From: Phycisphaeraceae bacterium
GTDB taxonomy: Bacteria; Planctomycetota; Phycisphaerae; Phycisphaerales; Phycisphaeraceae
Reading direction: 5' to 3'
NCBI GenBank assembly: GCA_040222855.1
Contig: JAVKCD010000003.1
Location: 62,001-126,000 of the forward strand
Length of the DNA stretch: 64,000 bases
The notes under the pieces are model-generated. The model saw nothing but the letters and a program-made list of their open reading frames with translations. It was not told the DNA's origin and made no database searches. Both the position numbers and the translations under genes were made by a program. The first letter of the stretch is position 1; every line of letters begins with the position of its first letter. Of this stretch, positions 15,395 through 24,930 are shown one piece after another.

Positions 15395-16732
15395 GTGGGT
15401 AACTTTGTCGCCCAGGCGGTGCTGTTCAGCTGGCTGCCGGTGGTTCTCGCCATGTTTTTGGCGATGCCAGCTCGGCGTGCTGTGGTGTGGTCGATCCTGA
15501 TCGGGTGGTTGTTTCTGCCGATGTCGGGGTTTTCGTTCCCCGCGGTGCCTGATTACACCAAGATGTCGGCGACGTGCTTCGGGATTCTTCTGGGAGCGGC
15601 GTTGTTCGATCCGAACACGTTGTTGAGGCTCAAGCCCAGGCTGGCGGACCTGCCTTTTGTGGTGTTCTGTCTCGTGCCCATGGCGTCCTCGGTGATAAAC
15701 GGTCTGGGGGCGTATGACGGGTTATCGGCGACGCTGGACCAGGTGGTGACCTGGGGCCTGCCCTACCTGATCGGGCGTGCGTATTTCAGCAGCGTGGAGG
15801 GGCTCAAGGAGTTGTCACGCGGCCTGGTGATTGGCGGCCTGATCTACGTCGCGTTCTGTCTGTACGAGGTTCGAATGAGTCCTCAGCTGCACCTGAAGCT
15901 CTACGGGTTCATGCAGCATGAGTTCTATCAGTCGGCTCGATCGGGTGGCTGGCGGCCGATGGTGTTCATGCAGCACGGCCTGATGGTGGGGATTTGGATG
16001 TGCATGAGCGCGCTGATGGCCTTGTGGATGTGGCGGTCGGGTTCGCTCAAGGGCGTCTGGTCGATCCCGATGGGGTGGATTGCTGCGGCGATCACGGTGA
16101 CGGCGGTGTTGTGCAAGTCGTTTGGGGCGTTGGTGCTGCTGGGTCTGGGATGTGTGATGCTGCTTGTGCGTCAGAAGTGGGTGGCTGTGCCGTTGATGGT
16201 GTTTCTGACGCTGCTGCCTGCGGGGTACTACGCGGTGCGGTACCCGAGGGTTTTTACGGCAGACACGCTGATGTCGCTGGCGGGGCCCATGTTGTCTGAG
16301 GAACGCGCGGGCTCGCTGAACACGAGGCTTCAGAATGAGGACATTCTCAGTGCACGTGCGAGTCTGCAGCCCTTGTTTGGCTGGGGCGGGTGGGGTCGAA
16401 ACCGGGTGCTGAATGAGGAGGGTCGTGATATCACGATCACGGATGGTCTGTGGATCATCATCGTGGGTGTCAACGGGCTGGTGGGGTTGGCTGCGTTCAC
16501 GATTGCATTTAGTTATCCAGGTTGGGTGTTAATTCGGAGGATTGATTACGAGTCCTGGTCGCTGGACTGGGTGCCTTACTACGTTGGTCTGACGACCGTG
16601 GTTCTGCTGTATCAGGTTGACTGTATTCTCAACGCGATGGTGAACCCGGTGTTTACGCTTGTTCTGGGGAGTCTGGTCGGTGTGGCGGGGCTGATCCCGC
16701 GAGCCAGCGGGCGGAGGGTTGTGCGTTCGTGA
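15395..16732 (+). CDS. O-antigen polymerase/ligase-like membrane protein
   Basis: A 445-residue polytopic protein with about eleven hydrophobic helices and a long soluble loop near residues 280-350 (SLNTRLQNEDILSARA, GWGGWGRNRVLNEEG, TDGLWIIIVGVNG). This layout is typical of the Wzy/WaaL O-antigen polymerase-ligase family. The start is GTG, preceded by AGGAGG only three bases away, which is a rather short spacing. The stop overlaps the start of the next glycosyltransferase, so the five genes from here to 20.8 kb form one coupled polysaccharide operon. Whether it polymerises repeat units or transfers them to an acceptor cannot be decided. Confidence 0.82.
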   Translation: MGNFVAQAVLFSWLPVVLAMFLAMPARRAVVWSILIGWLFLPMSGFSFPAVPDYTKMSATCFGILLGAALFDPNTLLRLKPRLADLPFVVFCLVPMASSVINGLGAYDGLSATLDQVVTWGLPYLIGRAYFSSVEGLKELSRGLVIGGLIYVAFCLYEVRMSPQLHLKLYGFMQHEFYQSARSGGWRPMVFMQHGLMVGIWMCMSALMALWMWRSGSLKGVWSIPMGWIAAAITVTAVLCKSFGALVLLGLGCVMLLVRQKWVAVPLMVFLTLLPAGYYAVRYPRVFTADTLMSLAGPMLSEERAGSLNTRLQNEDILSARASLQPLFGWGGWGRNRVLNEEGRDITITDGLWIIIVGVNGLVGLAAFTIAFSYPGWVLIRRIDYESWSLDWVPYYVGLTTVVLLYQVDCILNAMVNPVFTLVLGSLVGVAGLIPRASGRRVVRS

Positions 16733-17787
16733 TGGAGCGTGAGGCACCGACGTCTGTGACAACGGCCGAGGCTGTTGGGGTGGTGGTGATCGGTCGAAAC
16801 GAGGGCGAGCGGCTCCAACGCTGTCTGTTGTCGTTGAAGGGCTCGGGGATCACGCGGCTGGTGTATGTGGATTCGGGATCGACGGATGGTTCGGTGACTC
16901 TTGCGCGATCGATGCGTTTTGAGGTTCACGAGCTGGACACGTCGGCGGGGTTTACCATGGCGCGGGGGCGGAACGCGGGATTTGCTGCGTTGCTGGAGCG
17001 TTATCCGGATTTGCGCTATGTGCAGTTCGTTGATGGGGATTGCGAGGTCGAATCGGGCTGGATCGAGAAGGGGCGAGCGTGCCTGGATGCTAAGCCGCGG
17101 GTGGGGGCCGTGGCGGGGCGTCGACGGGAGCGGCATCCTGAAGCGTCGGTCTACAACCTGCTGGCGGATATCGAGTGGGATCAGCCGGTTGGGCTGGTGA
17201 AGGCGACGGGCGGGGACGTGATGATGCGGGTGGAGGCGTTTCGGGAGGGTGGCGGGTTCAACGGGGCGATGATCGCGGGGGAAGAGGCGGAGATGTTCAT
17301 CCGTGTGCGAGCCAGAGGTTGGCGGGTTTGTCGACTGGGTGAGTCAATGACGCTGCACGATGCGGCGATGACTCGGTTGGGTCAGTGGTGGCGGCGGACG
17401 CGGCGGACGGGCCATGCCTACGCGGAGGGCTTTGCGCTGCATGGCGGGGCGCCGGAGTTTCATCACCGGCGGGAGGTCCTGAGGACTCTGCTGTGGGCGG
17501 GGTTGATGCCGTTGTTGTTCATGGTTTCTGCGGGGCTCGGGCTGCTGGTCTCGGCGTGGTGGTGGCTTATGGCTGCGGGGGTTGCGCTGCTGCATGTCGT
17601 GATGTTTGTGAAGATCGGGTTGGGTTGTCAGGATGATCGCGGGCGGCCGCAGTGGTGGTACGCATGGTTTATCGTGCTGGGAAAATATCCTGAGTTACTA
17701 GGGATCCTGACGTATGTTGTGAACCGTGTGCGGGGCAAGACGACGCCTCTGATCGAGTATCACCGCCCGCCGGCAGGAGTGAACTGA
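16729..17787 (+). CDS. Glycosyltransferase family 2 with C-terminal membrane segment
   Basis: A 352-residue GT-A fold transferase. The N-terminal strand and nucleotide-binding region read GVVVIGRNEGERL and VYVDSGSTDGS; the metal-binding DxD is VDGDCE (Asp102, Asp104). KATGGDVMMR and GEEAEMFIR follow as acceptor-side motifs. Hydrophobic helices near residues 245-300 suggest membrane association. The chosen GTG overlaps the upstream stop (GTGA) with GGAGG ten bases before it; the ATG three bases later is an equally possible start. Its stop overlaps the next ATG by one base (TGATG). Donor and acceptor sugars are unknown. Confidence 0.88.
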   Translation: MMEREAPTSVTTAEAVGVVVIGRNEGERLQRCLLSLKGSGITRLVYVDSGSTDGSVTLARSMRFEVHELDTSAGFTMARGRNAGFAALLERYPDLRYVQFVDGDCEVESGWIEKGRACLDAKPRVGAVAGRRRERHPEASVYNLLADIEWDQPVGLVKATGGDVMMRVEAFREGGGFNGAMIAGEEAEMFIRVRARGWRVCRLGESMTLHDAAMTRLGQWWRRTRRTGHAYAEGFALHGGAPEFHHRREVLRTLLWAGLMPLLFMVSAGLGLLVSAWWWLMAAGVALLHVVMFVKIGLGCQDDRGRPQWWYAWFIVLGKYPELLGILTYVVNRVRGKTTPLIEYHRPPAGVN

Positions 17788-18380
17788 TGAGACAAGCTGG
17801 ACCGGGCTGGCCGACACGGGGGGGTCAGAAGGCGGTTTTTCTCGATCGTGACGGAACGCTGATTGAAGATGCGGACTATCTGGGCGATGCGAGCCGGGTG
17901 GTGTTGCTGCCTGGGGTGGTGGCGGGGCTCAGGCGGCTGCGTGATGCAGGTTATGGGCTGGCGATCGTGACGAACCAGTCGGGGGTCGGGCGGGGGATGA
18001 TCACGGAAGAGGATGTGGTCGCTTGTCAGGATCGGCTGGACGGCTTGCTGGCTGAGGAGGGGATCGAGTTGGTGGCGAGCGGGTGGAGCACGATGGCACC
18101 GGGGACGGAGAATCGTCGAGTGGTCGAGCACTTCATGCGGAAACCGGGGCCGGGCCTTGTGATCGAGATTGCACGCGCGCACGGCCTGGATACCACGCGG
18201 AGCTGGATGATCGGTGATGCTGAGCGAGACCTGATCGCGGGGCGTGATGGCGGGTGTTGCGGGACAATATTGATTGATACGGGTCAGAAGCTCGAGCGCG
18301 ATGATGCTGATCTGGTCGCGACGGAGCGTGTGTCGTCGTTTTCGGCGGCGGTGGATCAGGTTCTTCGGTCGGCGGGCTAG
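17787..18380 (+). CDS. HAD-IIIA phosphatase, GmhB/HisB-N-like
   Basis: A 197-residue HAD phosphatase. The nucleophile motif is VFLDRDGTLIED (Asp20, Asp22), motif II is TNQSG, and the final Asp pair lies in MIGDAERDLIAG. The layout matches D,D-heptose 1,7-bisphosphate phosphatase (GmhB), including the conserved RKPGPG. However, the loop before RKP lacks the cysteines of the GmhB zinc site, so a different sugar phosphate is possible. No gmhA or hldE-like partner lies nearby. It is embedded in the polysaccharide operon by a TGATG overlap, pointing to nucleotide-sugar precursor synthesis. Confidence 0.83.
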   Translation: MRQAGPGWPTRGGQKAVFLDRDGTLIEDADYLGDASRVVLLPGVVAGLRRLRDAGYGLAIVTNQSGVGRGMITEEDVVACQDRLDGLLAEEGIELVASGWSTMAPGTENRRVVEHFMRKPGPGLVIEIARAHGLDTTRSWMIGDAERDLIAGRDGGCCGTILIDTGQKLERDDADLVATERVSSFSAAVDQVLRSAG

Positions 18381-18393
18381 ACAGGAGTTTGGT

Positions 18394-19602
18394 GTGCGGA
18401 TTGCGTACGTGGTCAACCAGTATCCGAAGGTGAGTCACAGCTTTATTCGGCGTGAGATCGCTGCGTTGGAGTCGCTGGGACACGAGGTGGATCGGTACTC
18501 GATCCGGGCGACGGAGGGGCTGGTGGATGCGGCTGATCTCGCTGAGGCAGAGAAGACGCGCGTGCTGCTGCGGGGGCTGGGGCCTTTGCTGGCGGCGGTG
18601 ACCTGGTGCAAGCTAACGCGGCCTGCGAGATGGGTCTCAGCGTCCTTCGCTGCCTGGAAGCTGGGGCGTCGGTCGGAGCGTGGTCTGCTGCGCCATCTGG
18701 TATACCTGATGGAGGCGGCGCGGCTGATGGCTGATTTAGCTCAGCGGCCCGTGGATCATGTGCATGCGCACTTCGGGACCAACTCGGCGGCGGTGGCGAT
18801 GCTGGCTCGGCGGCTTGGCGGGCCGACCTGGAGTTTCACGGTTCACGGGCCTGAGGAGTTCGACAAGGTTCCGGCGATTGGGCTGGGCATGAAGATGGAG
18901 GAGGCCGACGCGGTGGTGGCGATCAGCTCGTTTGGGCGGAGTCAGTTGATGCGATGGATGCCCGCTGGGCGGTGGGATCGGATCGCTGAGGTGCACTGCG
19001 GGCTGGATGCGATGTTTCTGGAGACCGAGCCGACACCGATTCCGGATACGCCTCGACTGGTCTGCGTCGGGCGGCTGTGTGAACAGAAGGGCCAGTTGCT
19101 CCTTCTCGAAGCGGTCGCCCGGGCGCGTTCTGCGGGTCGTACCGTGGCGTTGGTCCTGGCGGGGGACGGTGAGATGCGGGAAGAAATCGAGAGGCGGATT
19201 GATGAGTTAGGTCTTCGAGATGTGGTAACGATCACCGGGTGGGTGGATGCGTCGCGGGTCCGGCAGGAGATCGAGACAAGTCTGGCGTTGGTGCTGCCTA
19301 GTTTCGCGGAGGGGTTGCCGGTCGTGTTAATGGAGGCGATGGCGCTGGGGCGGCCGGTGCTGAGCACCTATGTCGCGGGGATTCCGGAGCTGGTGCGTGA
19401 TCCGGAGAACGGCGTGCTGGTTCCGGCGGGTGATGTGGAAGCGCTGACGCGGGGGATTGAGCGACTTGTCGATACCGACAGAACGACGCTGACTGAGATG
19501 GGAGCGAAGGGTCGTGCGCTGGTGCTGGATCGTCACTCGGCGGTGACTGAGGCCAGGAAGCTGGTCGAGGTGTTTGAGCGCTGTGTGAGGGCAACGCGAT
19601 GA
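18394..19602 (+). CDS. Glycosyltransferase family 4 (GT-B)
   Basis: A 402-residue GT-B transferase. The N-terminal domain opens with MRIAYVVNQYPKVSHSFI, a pattern common to exopolysaccharide (colanic-acid-like) GT4 enzymes. The C-terminal domain has LVCVGRLCEQKG and the EX7E donor-binding motif in PSFAEGLPVVLMEAMALG, then GIPELVRDPENGVLV. The start is GTG, with AGGAG six bases upstream; an upstream in-frame ATG would read through the HAD gene and is rejected. The stop overlaps the next ATG. The sugar transferred is not predictable. Confidence 0.9.
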   Translation: MRIAYVVNQYPKVSHSFIRREIAALESLGHEVDRYSIRATEGLVDAADLAEAEKTRVLLRGLGPLLAAVTWCKLTRPARWVSASFAAWKLGRRSERGLLRHLVYLMEAARLMADLAQRPVDHVHAHFGTNSAAVAMLARRLGGPTWSFTVHGPEEFDKVPAIGLGMKMEEADAVVAISSFGRSQLMRWMPAGRWDRIAEVHCGLDAMFLETEPTPIPDTPRLVCVGRLCEQKGQLLLLEAVARARSAGRTVALVLAGDGEMREEIERRIDELGLRDVVTITGWVDASRVRQEIETSLALVLPSFAEGLPVVLMEAMALGRPVLSTYVAGIPELVRDPENGVLVPAGDVEALTRGIERLVDTDRTTLTEMGAKGRALVLDRHSAVTEARKLVEVFERCVRATR

Positions 19603-20804
19603 TGCTGATCGAGCTGGTGCTGCTGGTGGGCACGTTGCCCGTGGTGCTGGCGATTCTTGTGGTGGCGGTGGAGGGATGGGCCGGTTTTTTGCTGCCTTCG
19701 GGCGGGTTGGCGGATGATGCGGAGCCTGGAACGATTGCGGTGCTGGTGCCCGCTCATAACGAGGAGGCGGGGATCGAGGTGACGTTGCGGTCCATGCTGT
19801 CCGAGCTGCGGGAAAAGGATCGCCTGCTGGTGGTGGCGGACAACTGCACCGATCGGACGGCTGAGATCGCGCGGAGTGCGGGCGCCGAGGTGATTGAACG
19901 GTTTGATGAAGAGCAGCGAGGTAAGGGTTATGCGTTGGCGTATGGGATCGAGTCGCTGGGGAAGAACCCACCAGCGACGCTGGTAATCGCGGATGCGGAT
20001 TGTGTGCTGCGAGCTGGATCGCTACGACCCTTGGCGAGGCAGGCGGAGGTGAGTGGTCGGCCGGCGCAAGCGGTGTATTTGTTGGACCCGCCAACCGATG
20101 CTGGCATCAGGGACCGGGTGTCGGTGCTGGCATTTTTGTTTAAGAATCTGGTGCGCCCGCGCGGGCTGGCACGGCTTGGATTGTCCTGCCCGATGACGGG
20201 GACGGGGATGGCGCTGCCTTGGGCGTTGGTCGGTCGGGTGTCCTGGGCGTCAGGGCATCTGGTGGAGGACATGCAACTCGGGATTGACCTTGCGTTGCGG
20301 GGTCAGGGCGCGAGGCTATGCGAAGAGGCACTGGTGACGAGCGCCGCCCCGTCAGGTGAGCGAGCCTCGAACACGCAGCGCACGCGATGGGAGCACGGGC
20401 ATCTGGAGACGCTGGTGCGTCACGCTCCGCGGCTGATCGTTCGAGGGTTGTTGCGGGGGCGGCTGGAGCCGGTGATGGCGGGGGTTGATCTGGCGGTTCC
20501 ACCCTTGGCAATACTGTGCGTCGGCTGGCTGGCACTGACGGTGGTGCTGGTTCCATTAGCCTTGCTGCTAGGCGTTGGGAGTTTGGCGGCGCTGCTGCTG
20601 GTTGAGACGGGCGTGGTGTTGCTGGTGACGGTGCTGGTCGCGGTGGTCAGGGATGGTGGAGAGCGTGTTCGGGTGCGCGATCTGCTGGCGGTGCCGGGGT
20701 ATGTGCTGTGGAAGATCCCGCTTTATGTGCGATTTTTTATTGACAAGCAGACCACCTGGGTGCGGACCGAGCGCCCCCAGCATTCTGATTCTGAGAAACC
20801 GTGA
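19599..20804 (+). CDS. Membrane glycosyltransferase family 2 (processive-type features)
   Basis: A 401-residue protein with an N-terminal helix, a cytosolic GT2 domain and C-terminal membrane helices (about residues 290-385). Motifs are VLVPAHNEEAGIE, VADNCTDRT, DADCVL (the DxD-like metal site), GTGMALPW, LVEDMQLGIDL and QRTRWEHGH, the Q(x)xRW signature of processive synthases such as those for hyaluronan or cellulose. It therefore may extend or translocate a polymer, though many single-addition enzymes share this layout. It is the last gene of the coupled polysaccharide operon and converges on cysNC with an 11 nt gap. Confidence 0.87.
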   Translation: MMLIELVLLVGTLPVVLAILVVAVEGWAGFLLPSGGLADDAEPGTIAVLVPAHNEEAGIEVTLRSMLSELREKDRLLVVADNCTDRTAEIARSAGAEVIERFDEEQRGKGYALAYGIESLGKNPPATLVIADADCVLRAGSLRPLARQAEVSGRPAQAVYLLDPPTDAGIRDRVSVLAFLFKNLVRPRGLARLGLSCPMTGTGMALPWALVGRVSWASGHLVEDMQLGIDLALRGQGARLCEEALVTSAAPSGERASNTQRTRWEHGHLETLVRHAPRLIVRGLLRGRLEPVMAGVDLAVPPLAILCVGWLALTVVLVPLALLLGVGSLAALLLVETGVVLLVTVLVAVVRDGGERVRVRDLLAVPGYVLWKIPLYVRFFIDKQTTWVRTERPQHSDSEKP

Positions 20805-20815
20805 GGGCCGGTTGT

Positions 20816-22801
20816 TTAATCTGTGTTGAGCCAGCCGTGGGAGTCGATCAGGCTGATGACGCGATCGACGCAGGTGTCGAGATCGATTTCGTGGGTAGGT
20901 AGCGTGAGGTCAGGGCTTCGGGGAGCTTCGTAGGGCGCGTTGATGCCAGCGACATCGTGGAGTTCGCCCTTCTCGGCTTTGGTGTAGAAATCAGAGCCGG
21001 TGCGCTGCTTGCAGTAGTCGAGTGGAGCGGAGAGGTAGACCTCGGCGAAGCGGTGATCGCCTATGAGGTCGCGGGCCATGGTGCGGTCGGCCGCAGAGGG
21101 CGAGAGGAACGAGGCGATGGTGATGAGGCCGGCGTCGTTGGCGATGTGGGCGACTTCGGCGGCGCGGCGGGTGTGTTCGGTGCGGTCTTCGGGTGAGAAG
21201 CCGAGTCCGCGACTCAGACCCAGGCGTGTGCTGGCGCCATCGAGGACGTGGACAGCGCAGCCACGATCGAAGAGACGGCGTTCGAGGGCGTAAGCCAGCG
21301 CGGCCTTGCCGGAGCCGCTGAGCCCGGTGATCCATAGGGTGAAGGCCTGATGCCTGAGCTGGCGGGCACGCTCGGCGGGCTCGATCTCGCTCTTCTTACC
21401 CACCACAAACGGGCTCTGAATGACGGTCTGCTGACCGGCGCGGGTGTCGTTCTCGTCGGTGGACATCTCGAGGATCATGCCGGCACCGACGGTGTTGTTG
21501 GTCAGGCGGTCGATGACGATGAACGAGCCGGTCGTGCGGTTGACCTTGTAGGGGTCGTAGCAGATGGGTTCATCGACGGTGATCCGGCAGCGTCCGATGC
21601 CGTTGAGTTCGAGGTTGTCGGCGTCGTGTCGATGCAGGGTATTGACGTCGATGCGGTAGCGGAGTTCGGTGATGCGGCCCGGGACCAGCTTGTGAGTTTG
21701 CTTGATGATGTAGCCGCGGCCGGGGGTCATCGGCTCGTCGGTCATCCAGACCAGCATGGCCTCAAAGGTGCGCCCGGTGCGTGGGAGGTTGCGGGGGTGG
21801 ACGATCATGTCGCCACGGGAGCAGTCGATCTCGTCCTCGAGGGTCAGGGTGACGGCCATGGGCGGGAAGGCTTCGTCTACAGGTCCCTCGAAGGTCACCA
21901 CCTCGCGTACTTTCGAGGTTTTTCGGGACGGCAGCACCATCACCTCGTCGCCGGGACGAACGCGTCCGGAGGCGATGGTCCCGCAGAAGCCTCGGAAGTT
22001 GAGGTTGGGGCGGTTGACGATCTGAACGGGGTAGCGGAGGTCCACAAGGTTGCGGTCCGAGGCGATGTGCACGGTTTCGAGCAAGTGCATCAGCGTCGCG
22101 CCGCGGTACCAGGGCGTTTTCTCTGAGGGGTTGACCACGTTTTCCCCGTGGAGGGCGTCGATCGGGACAAAGCGGATGTCGGGGATGTCGAGGCGAGCAG
22201 CGAAGTCGGAGAAATCGGACTGGATGCGTTCGAAGGTCTCCTGACTGAAATCAACCAGGTCCATCTTGTTGATCGCGACGATGACGTGTCGGATGCCGAG
22301 GAGAGAGACGATAAAGGCGTGGCGTCGTGTCTGGGTGAGGACGCCGTGGCGTGCATCGATGAGGATGATGGCCAGGTCGCAGTTGGAGGCACCGGTGGCC
22401 ATGTTGCGGGTGTACTGCTCGTGACCCGGGGTGTCGGCGATGATGAACTTGCGCTTGGGCGTCGAGAAGTAGCGGTAGGCGACATCGATGGTGATGCCCT
22501 GCTCGCGCTCGGCACGGAGGCCATCGGTCAGCAGCGCCGGGTCAAAGGCAGTGTCGGTGGTGCCGTAGCGGTCGGAATCGACCTGAAGCGCGGCGAGCTG
22601 GTCTTCGTAGACCATCTTCGAGTCGTAGAGCAGACGACCGATGAGTGTGGACTTGCCGTCATCGACAGACCCACAGGTAAGAAAGCGGAGCATCTCCTTG
22701 CGCTCGTTGAGGCGGAGATACGCATCGATATCGGTGGCGATGCTGTCGGCTTCGGCGTTGGCGTAGCTGGACGCGGATGATGGTTGGTCGCTGGTGGTCA
22801 T
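20816..22801 (-). CDS. cysNC: CysN/CysC fusion: sulfate adenylyltransferase large subunit with degenerate APS kinase domain
   Basis: A 661-residue fusion. Residues 30-450 are a complete CysN GTPase with GSVDDGKS (44-51), [12 protein letters not shown] and the elongation-factor-like beta domains; with CysD it makes APS from sulfate and ATP. Residues 485-661 have the APS kinase fold, but key residues are gone. The P-loop reads GLSGSGKAA (Lys499-Ala-Ala) instead of GKST. The substrate motif DGDNVR reads DGASTR (521-526). The later parts GLGFSPEDR and [16 protein letters not shown] are kept. The kinase half is therefore probably inactive or regulatory, which agrees with a separate intact cysC 2 kb away. 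It lies 21 nt downstream of cysD. Confidence 0.94.
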   Translation of the reverse strand: MTTSDQPSSASSYANAEADSIATDIDAYLRLNERKEMLRFLTCGSVDDGKSTLIGRLLYDSKMVYEDQLAALQVDSDRYGTTDTAFDPALLTDGLRAEREQGITIDVAYRYFSTPKRKFIIADTPGHEQYTRNMATGASNCDLAIILIDARHGVLTQTRRHAFIVSLLGIRHVIVAINKMDLVDFSQETFERIQSDFSDFAARLDIPDIRFVPIDALHGENVVNPSEKTPWYRGATLMHLLETVHIASDRNLVDLRYPVQIVNRPNLNFRGFCGTIASGRVRPGDEVMVLPSRKTSKVREVVTFEGPVDEAFPPMAVTLTLEDEIDCSRGDMIVHPRNLPRTGRTFEAMLVWMTDEPMTPGRGYIIKQTHKLVPGRITELRYRIDVNTLHRHDADNLELNGIGRCRITVDEPICYDPYKVNRTTGSFIVIDRLTNNTVGAGMILEMSTDENDTRAGQQTVIQSPFVVGKKSEIEPAERARQLRHQAFTLWITGLSGSGKAALAYALERRLFDRGCAVHVLDGASTRLGLSRGLGFSPEDRTEHTRRAAEVAHIANDAGLITIASFLSPSAADRTMARDLIGDHRFAEVYLSAPLDYCKQRTGSDFYTKAEKGELHDVAGINAPYEAPRSPDLTLPTHEIDLDTCVDRVISLIDSHGWLNTD

Positions 22802-22822
22802 GCTTATGTGGTCTGTAGAGGC

Positions 22823-23767
22823 TTAGTAATAGCCCTGGCGTTTCTTCTCTTCCATGGAAGCACCGGGGTCCTTATCGATCGTGCGGCCCTCGCGTTCTGA
22901 GCGGGTCGCCAGGAGCATCTCCTGGATGATCTGCGGGAGGGTGTTGGCTTTGCTGCGGGTGGCCCCGGAGAGGGGGTAGTCTCCGAGGGTTCGGAAGCGG
23001 ACCCATTCTTTGGTTGCGTTTTTTGCGATCTCCGGGGGCACGCGGTCGTCATCGACGGCGATGAGCTGCCCTTCAAACTCGACAACGGGCAGCTCGGAGG
23101 CGAAGTAGATCGGGACGAGCTTGATGTTCTCGAGGTGGATGTACTGCCAGATATCGAGTTCGGTCCAGTTGGACAGGGGGAAGGATCGGATCTGTTCGCC
23201 CTTGTGGACCGAGCCGTTGTAGAGATTCCATAGTTCGGGCCGCTGGTTCTTGGGGTCCCAGCGGTGGTTCGAATCACGGAAGGAGTAGACGCGCTCCTTG
23301 GCGCGGGCTTTTTCCTCATCGCGGCGGCCGCCACCGAAGGCGGCATCGAAGCGGTACTTGTCGAGAGCCTGGCGGAGGGCACCGAGATTCATCACGTCGG
23401 TGAATGTCTTGCTGCCGTGGGTGAAGGGGCTTAGCCCCTGCTTGAGGCCTTCTTCGTTGATGTGGACCAGGACTTCGAGGCCGAGTTCGGCGACGATGTA
23501 GTCGTCGCGGAAGGTGTACATGGACTGGAAGTTCCAGCCGGTATCGATCTGGAGCAGCGGGAAGGGAGGCTTGCCCGGAGCGAACGCCTTGCGGGCGAGG
23601 TGGAGCATCACGCAGGAGTCTTTGCCGATCGAAAAGAGCATGACCGGCTTGTCGAACTGGGCGACGACCTCGCGGATGATGTGGATGCTCTCGGCCTCGA
23701 GGGTACGCAGGTGCGTGAGCCGGTAGGTGTCGAGATGAGCTGGAGGGTTGGCTGCGGGATCAGTCAC
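22823..23767 (-). CDS. cysD: Sulfate adenylyltransferase small subunit (ATP sulfurylase)
   Basis: A 314-residue ATP-pyrophosphatase-type enzyme that adenylates sulfate in complex with CysN. Characteristic segments are [12 protein letters not shown], the P-loop [60 protein letters not shown] and the C-terminal [20 protein letters not shown]. Length matches the family (about 300). It starts the minus-strand cysD-cysNC operon and is divergent from cysQ across a 155 nt gap, which presumably holds both promoters. Confidence 0.96.
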   Translation of the reverse strand: MTDPAANPPAHLDTYRLTHLRTLEAESIHIIREVVAQFDKPVMLFSIGKDSCVMLHLARKAFAPGKPPFPLLQIDTGWNFQSMYTFRDDYIVAELGLEVLVHINEEGLKQGLSPFTHGSKTFTDVMNLGALRQALDKYRFDAAFGGGRRDEEKARAKERVYSFRDSNHRWDPKNQRPELWNLYNGSVHKGEQIRSFPLSNWTELDIWQYIHLENIKLVPIYFASELPVVEFEGQLIAVDDDRVPPEIAKNATKEWVRFRTLGDYPLSGATRSKANTLPQIIQEMLLATRSEREGRTIDKDPGASMEEKKRQGYY

Positions 23768-23922
23768 GTCGTCGGGCTCTCCGGGGCGAGGGTGCCGGGT
23801 TCTACAGGGAGGGGTCGGGGTGTTACGATCAGACTCCCGTGGCTGGCGGATCTACCGATACGGTAACGGGTTGTGCGGTGAGATAAGCCGCTTGGGACCT
23901 TATCGGCGAAGGAGTTACTCGG

Positions 23923-24927
23923 TTGAGTCTATCGGAATCAGATGAGGTGTTGCTGGTGGCGGTTGAGGCGGCTGCGCTGGCGGCGGAGGCGTGCCGGCGG
24001 GTGCAGGCCCGGCGGGTGACGCCTGGGACACTGGAGAAGCGGGATAAGAGCCCGGTCACGGTCGCTGATTTCGCCTCACAGGCCCTGGTTTGCCGTCATC
24101 TGGCCAGCCATGCGGAAGTGACCGCAGTGGTCGGGGAGGAGTCGGCTGATGCCCTGCGGGGGGATGACGAGGCCCGGACCCGGTCCGCGGTGACCGAGGA
24201 GGTCGGGGCGTCACTGGGAGAAAACTGCTCGGAAGACGAGGTGCTGGGCTGGATCGAGCGGGGGTCTTCCGCGATCGAGCCCGGCAAGGGCTCTTATTGG
24301 ACGCTGGACCCGATCGACGGGACCAAGGGCTTTCTTAGACGCGAGCAGTATGCGGTCGCCCTAGCGCTGATTGTGGAAGGGAAAGTGGAACTCGGCGTCC
24401 TGGCCTGCCCGAATCTGGAGATGCCCGACAGCCCGGGGGCTGGGACGCTGCTCGCGGCACGACGCGGGTCTGGTGTTACCCGGTTTGCACTTGGAGCGGA
24501 CGGGTCGCTGGAAGCCAGAGACCTGCGGGTCATCGAGGGTGGGCCGCTGCGGTTCTGCGAGTCGGTCGAGTCGGCCCACAGCGATCAGAGCCAGTCGGCG
24601 GCGATCGCTGAGCGTGTCGGGATCACCGAGCCTCCCTACCGGATCGACAGCCAGGCGAAGTACGCGGCGCTGGCCTCGGGGCTGGCGTCGATCTACCTGC
24701 GGATGCCGACGCGCCCTGGGTATCGAGAAAAAATCTGGGACCACGCGGCGGGCTCGATCGTGGTCGAGGAGGCAGGCGGGGTCGTAACCGATGTCTCCGG
24801 ACAACCGCTGGATTTCAGCCTCGGTCGCGAGCTAACCCGAAATCGGGGCATCGCGGCGAGTGTCGGTTTTGACCATGCTCGGATCATCGAAGCGATTGGT
24901 GCGGTGGCGACGCTGCCGGAGGAATAG
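23923..24927 (+). CDS. cysQ: 3'(2'),5'-bisphosphate nucleotidase (CysQ/HAL2 family)
   Basis: A 334-residue Mg-dependent, Li-sensitive-type phosphatase that removes 3'-phosphoadenosine phosphate (PAP), the by-product of PAPS use. The ligands are visible in VVGEESAD, the signature TLDPIDGTKGF, and the downstream IWDHAAGSIVVEEAGG. Length is closer to eukaryotic HAL2-type enzymes than to E. coli CysQ. The start is TTG, with AAGGAG eight bases upstream, which decides it. The cysC gene follows after 3 nt, so PAP removal and PAPS synthesis are co-expressed. Inositol phosphatase activity is an alternative, but the neighbours argue for PAP. Confidence 0.92.
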   Translation: MSLSESDEVLLVAVEAAALAAEACRRVQARRVTPGTLEKRDKSPVTVADFASQALVCRHLASHAEVTAVVGEESADALRGDDEARTRSAVTEEVGASLGENCSEDEVLGWIERGSSAIEPGKGSYWTLDPIDGTKGFLRREQYAVALALIVEGKVELGVLACPNLEMPDSPGAGTLLAARRGSGVTRFALGADGSLEARDLRVIEGGPLRFCESVESAHSDQSQSAAIAERVGITEPPYRIDSQAKYAALASGLASIYLRMPTRPGYREKIWDHAAGSIVVEEAGGVVTDVSGQPLDFSLGRELTRNRGIAASVGFDHARIIEAIGAVATLPEE

Positions 24928-24930
24928 AGC

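Noticed and set aside
23853-23865. TACCG-ATA-CGGTA inverted repeat between cysD and cysQ
   Set aside because: Five-base arms in a GC-rich intergenic region can occur by chance, and no second copy or well-placed promoter box supports an operator.
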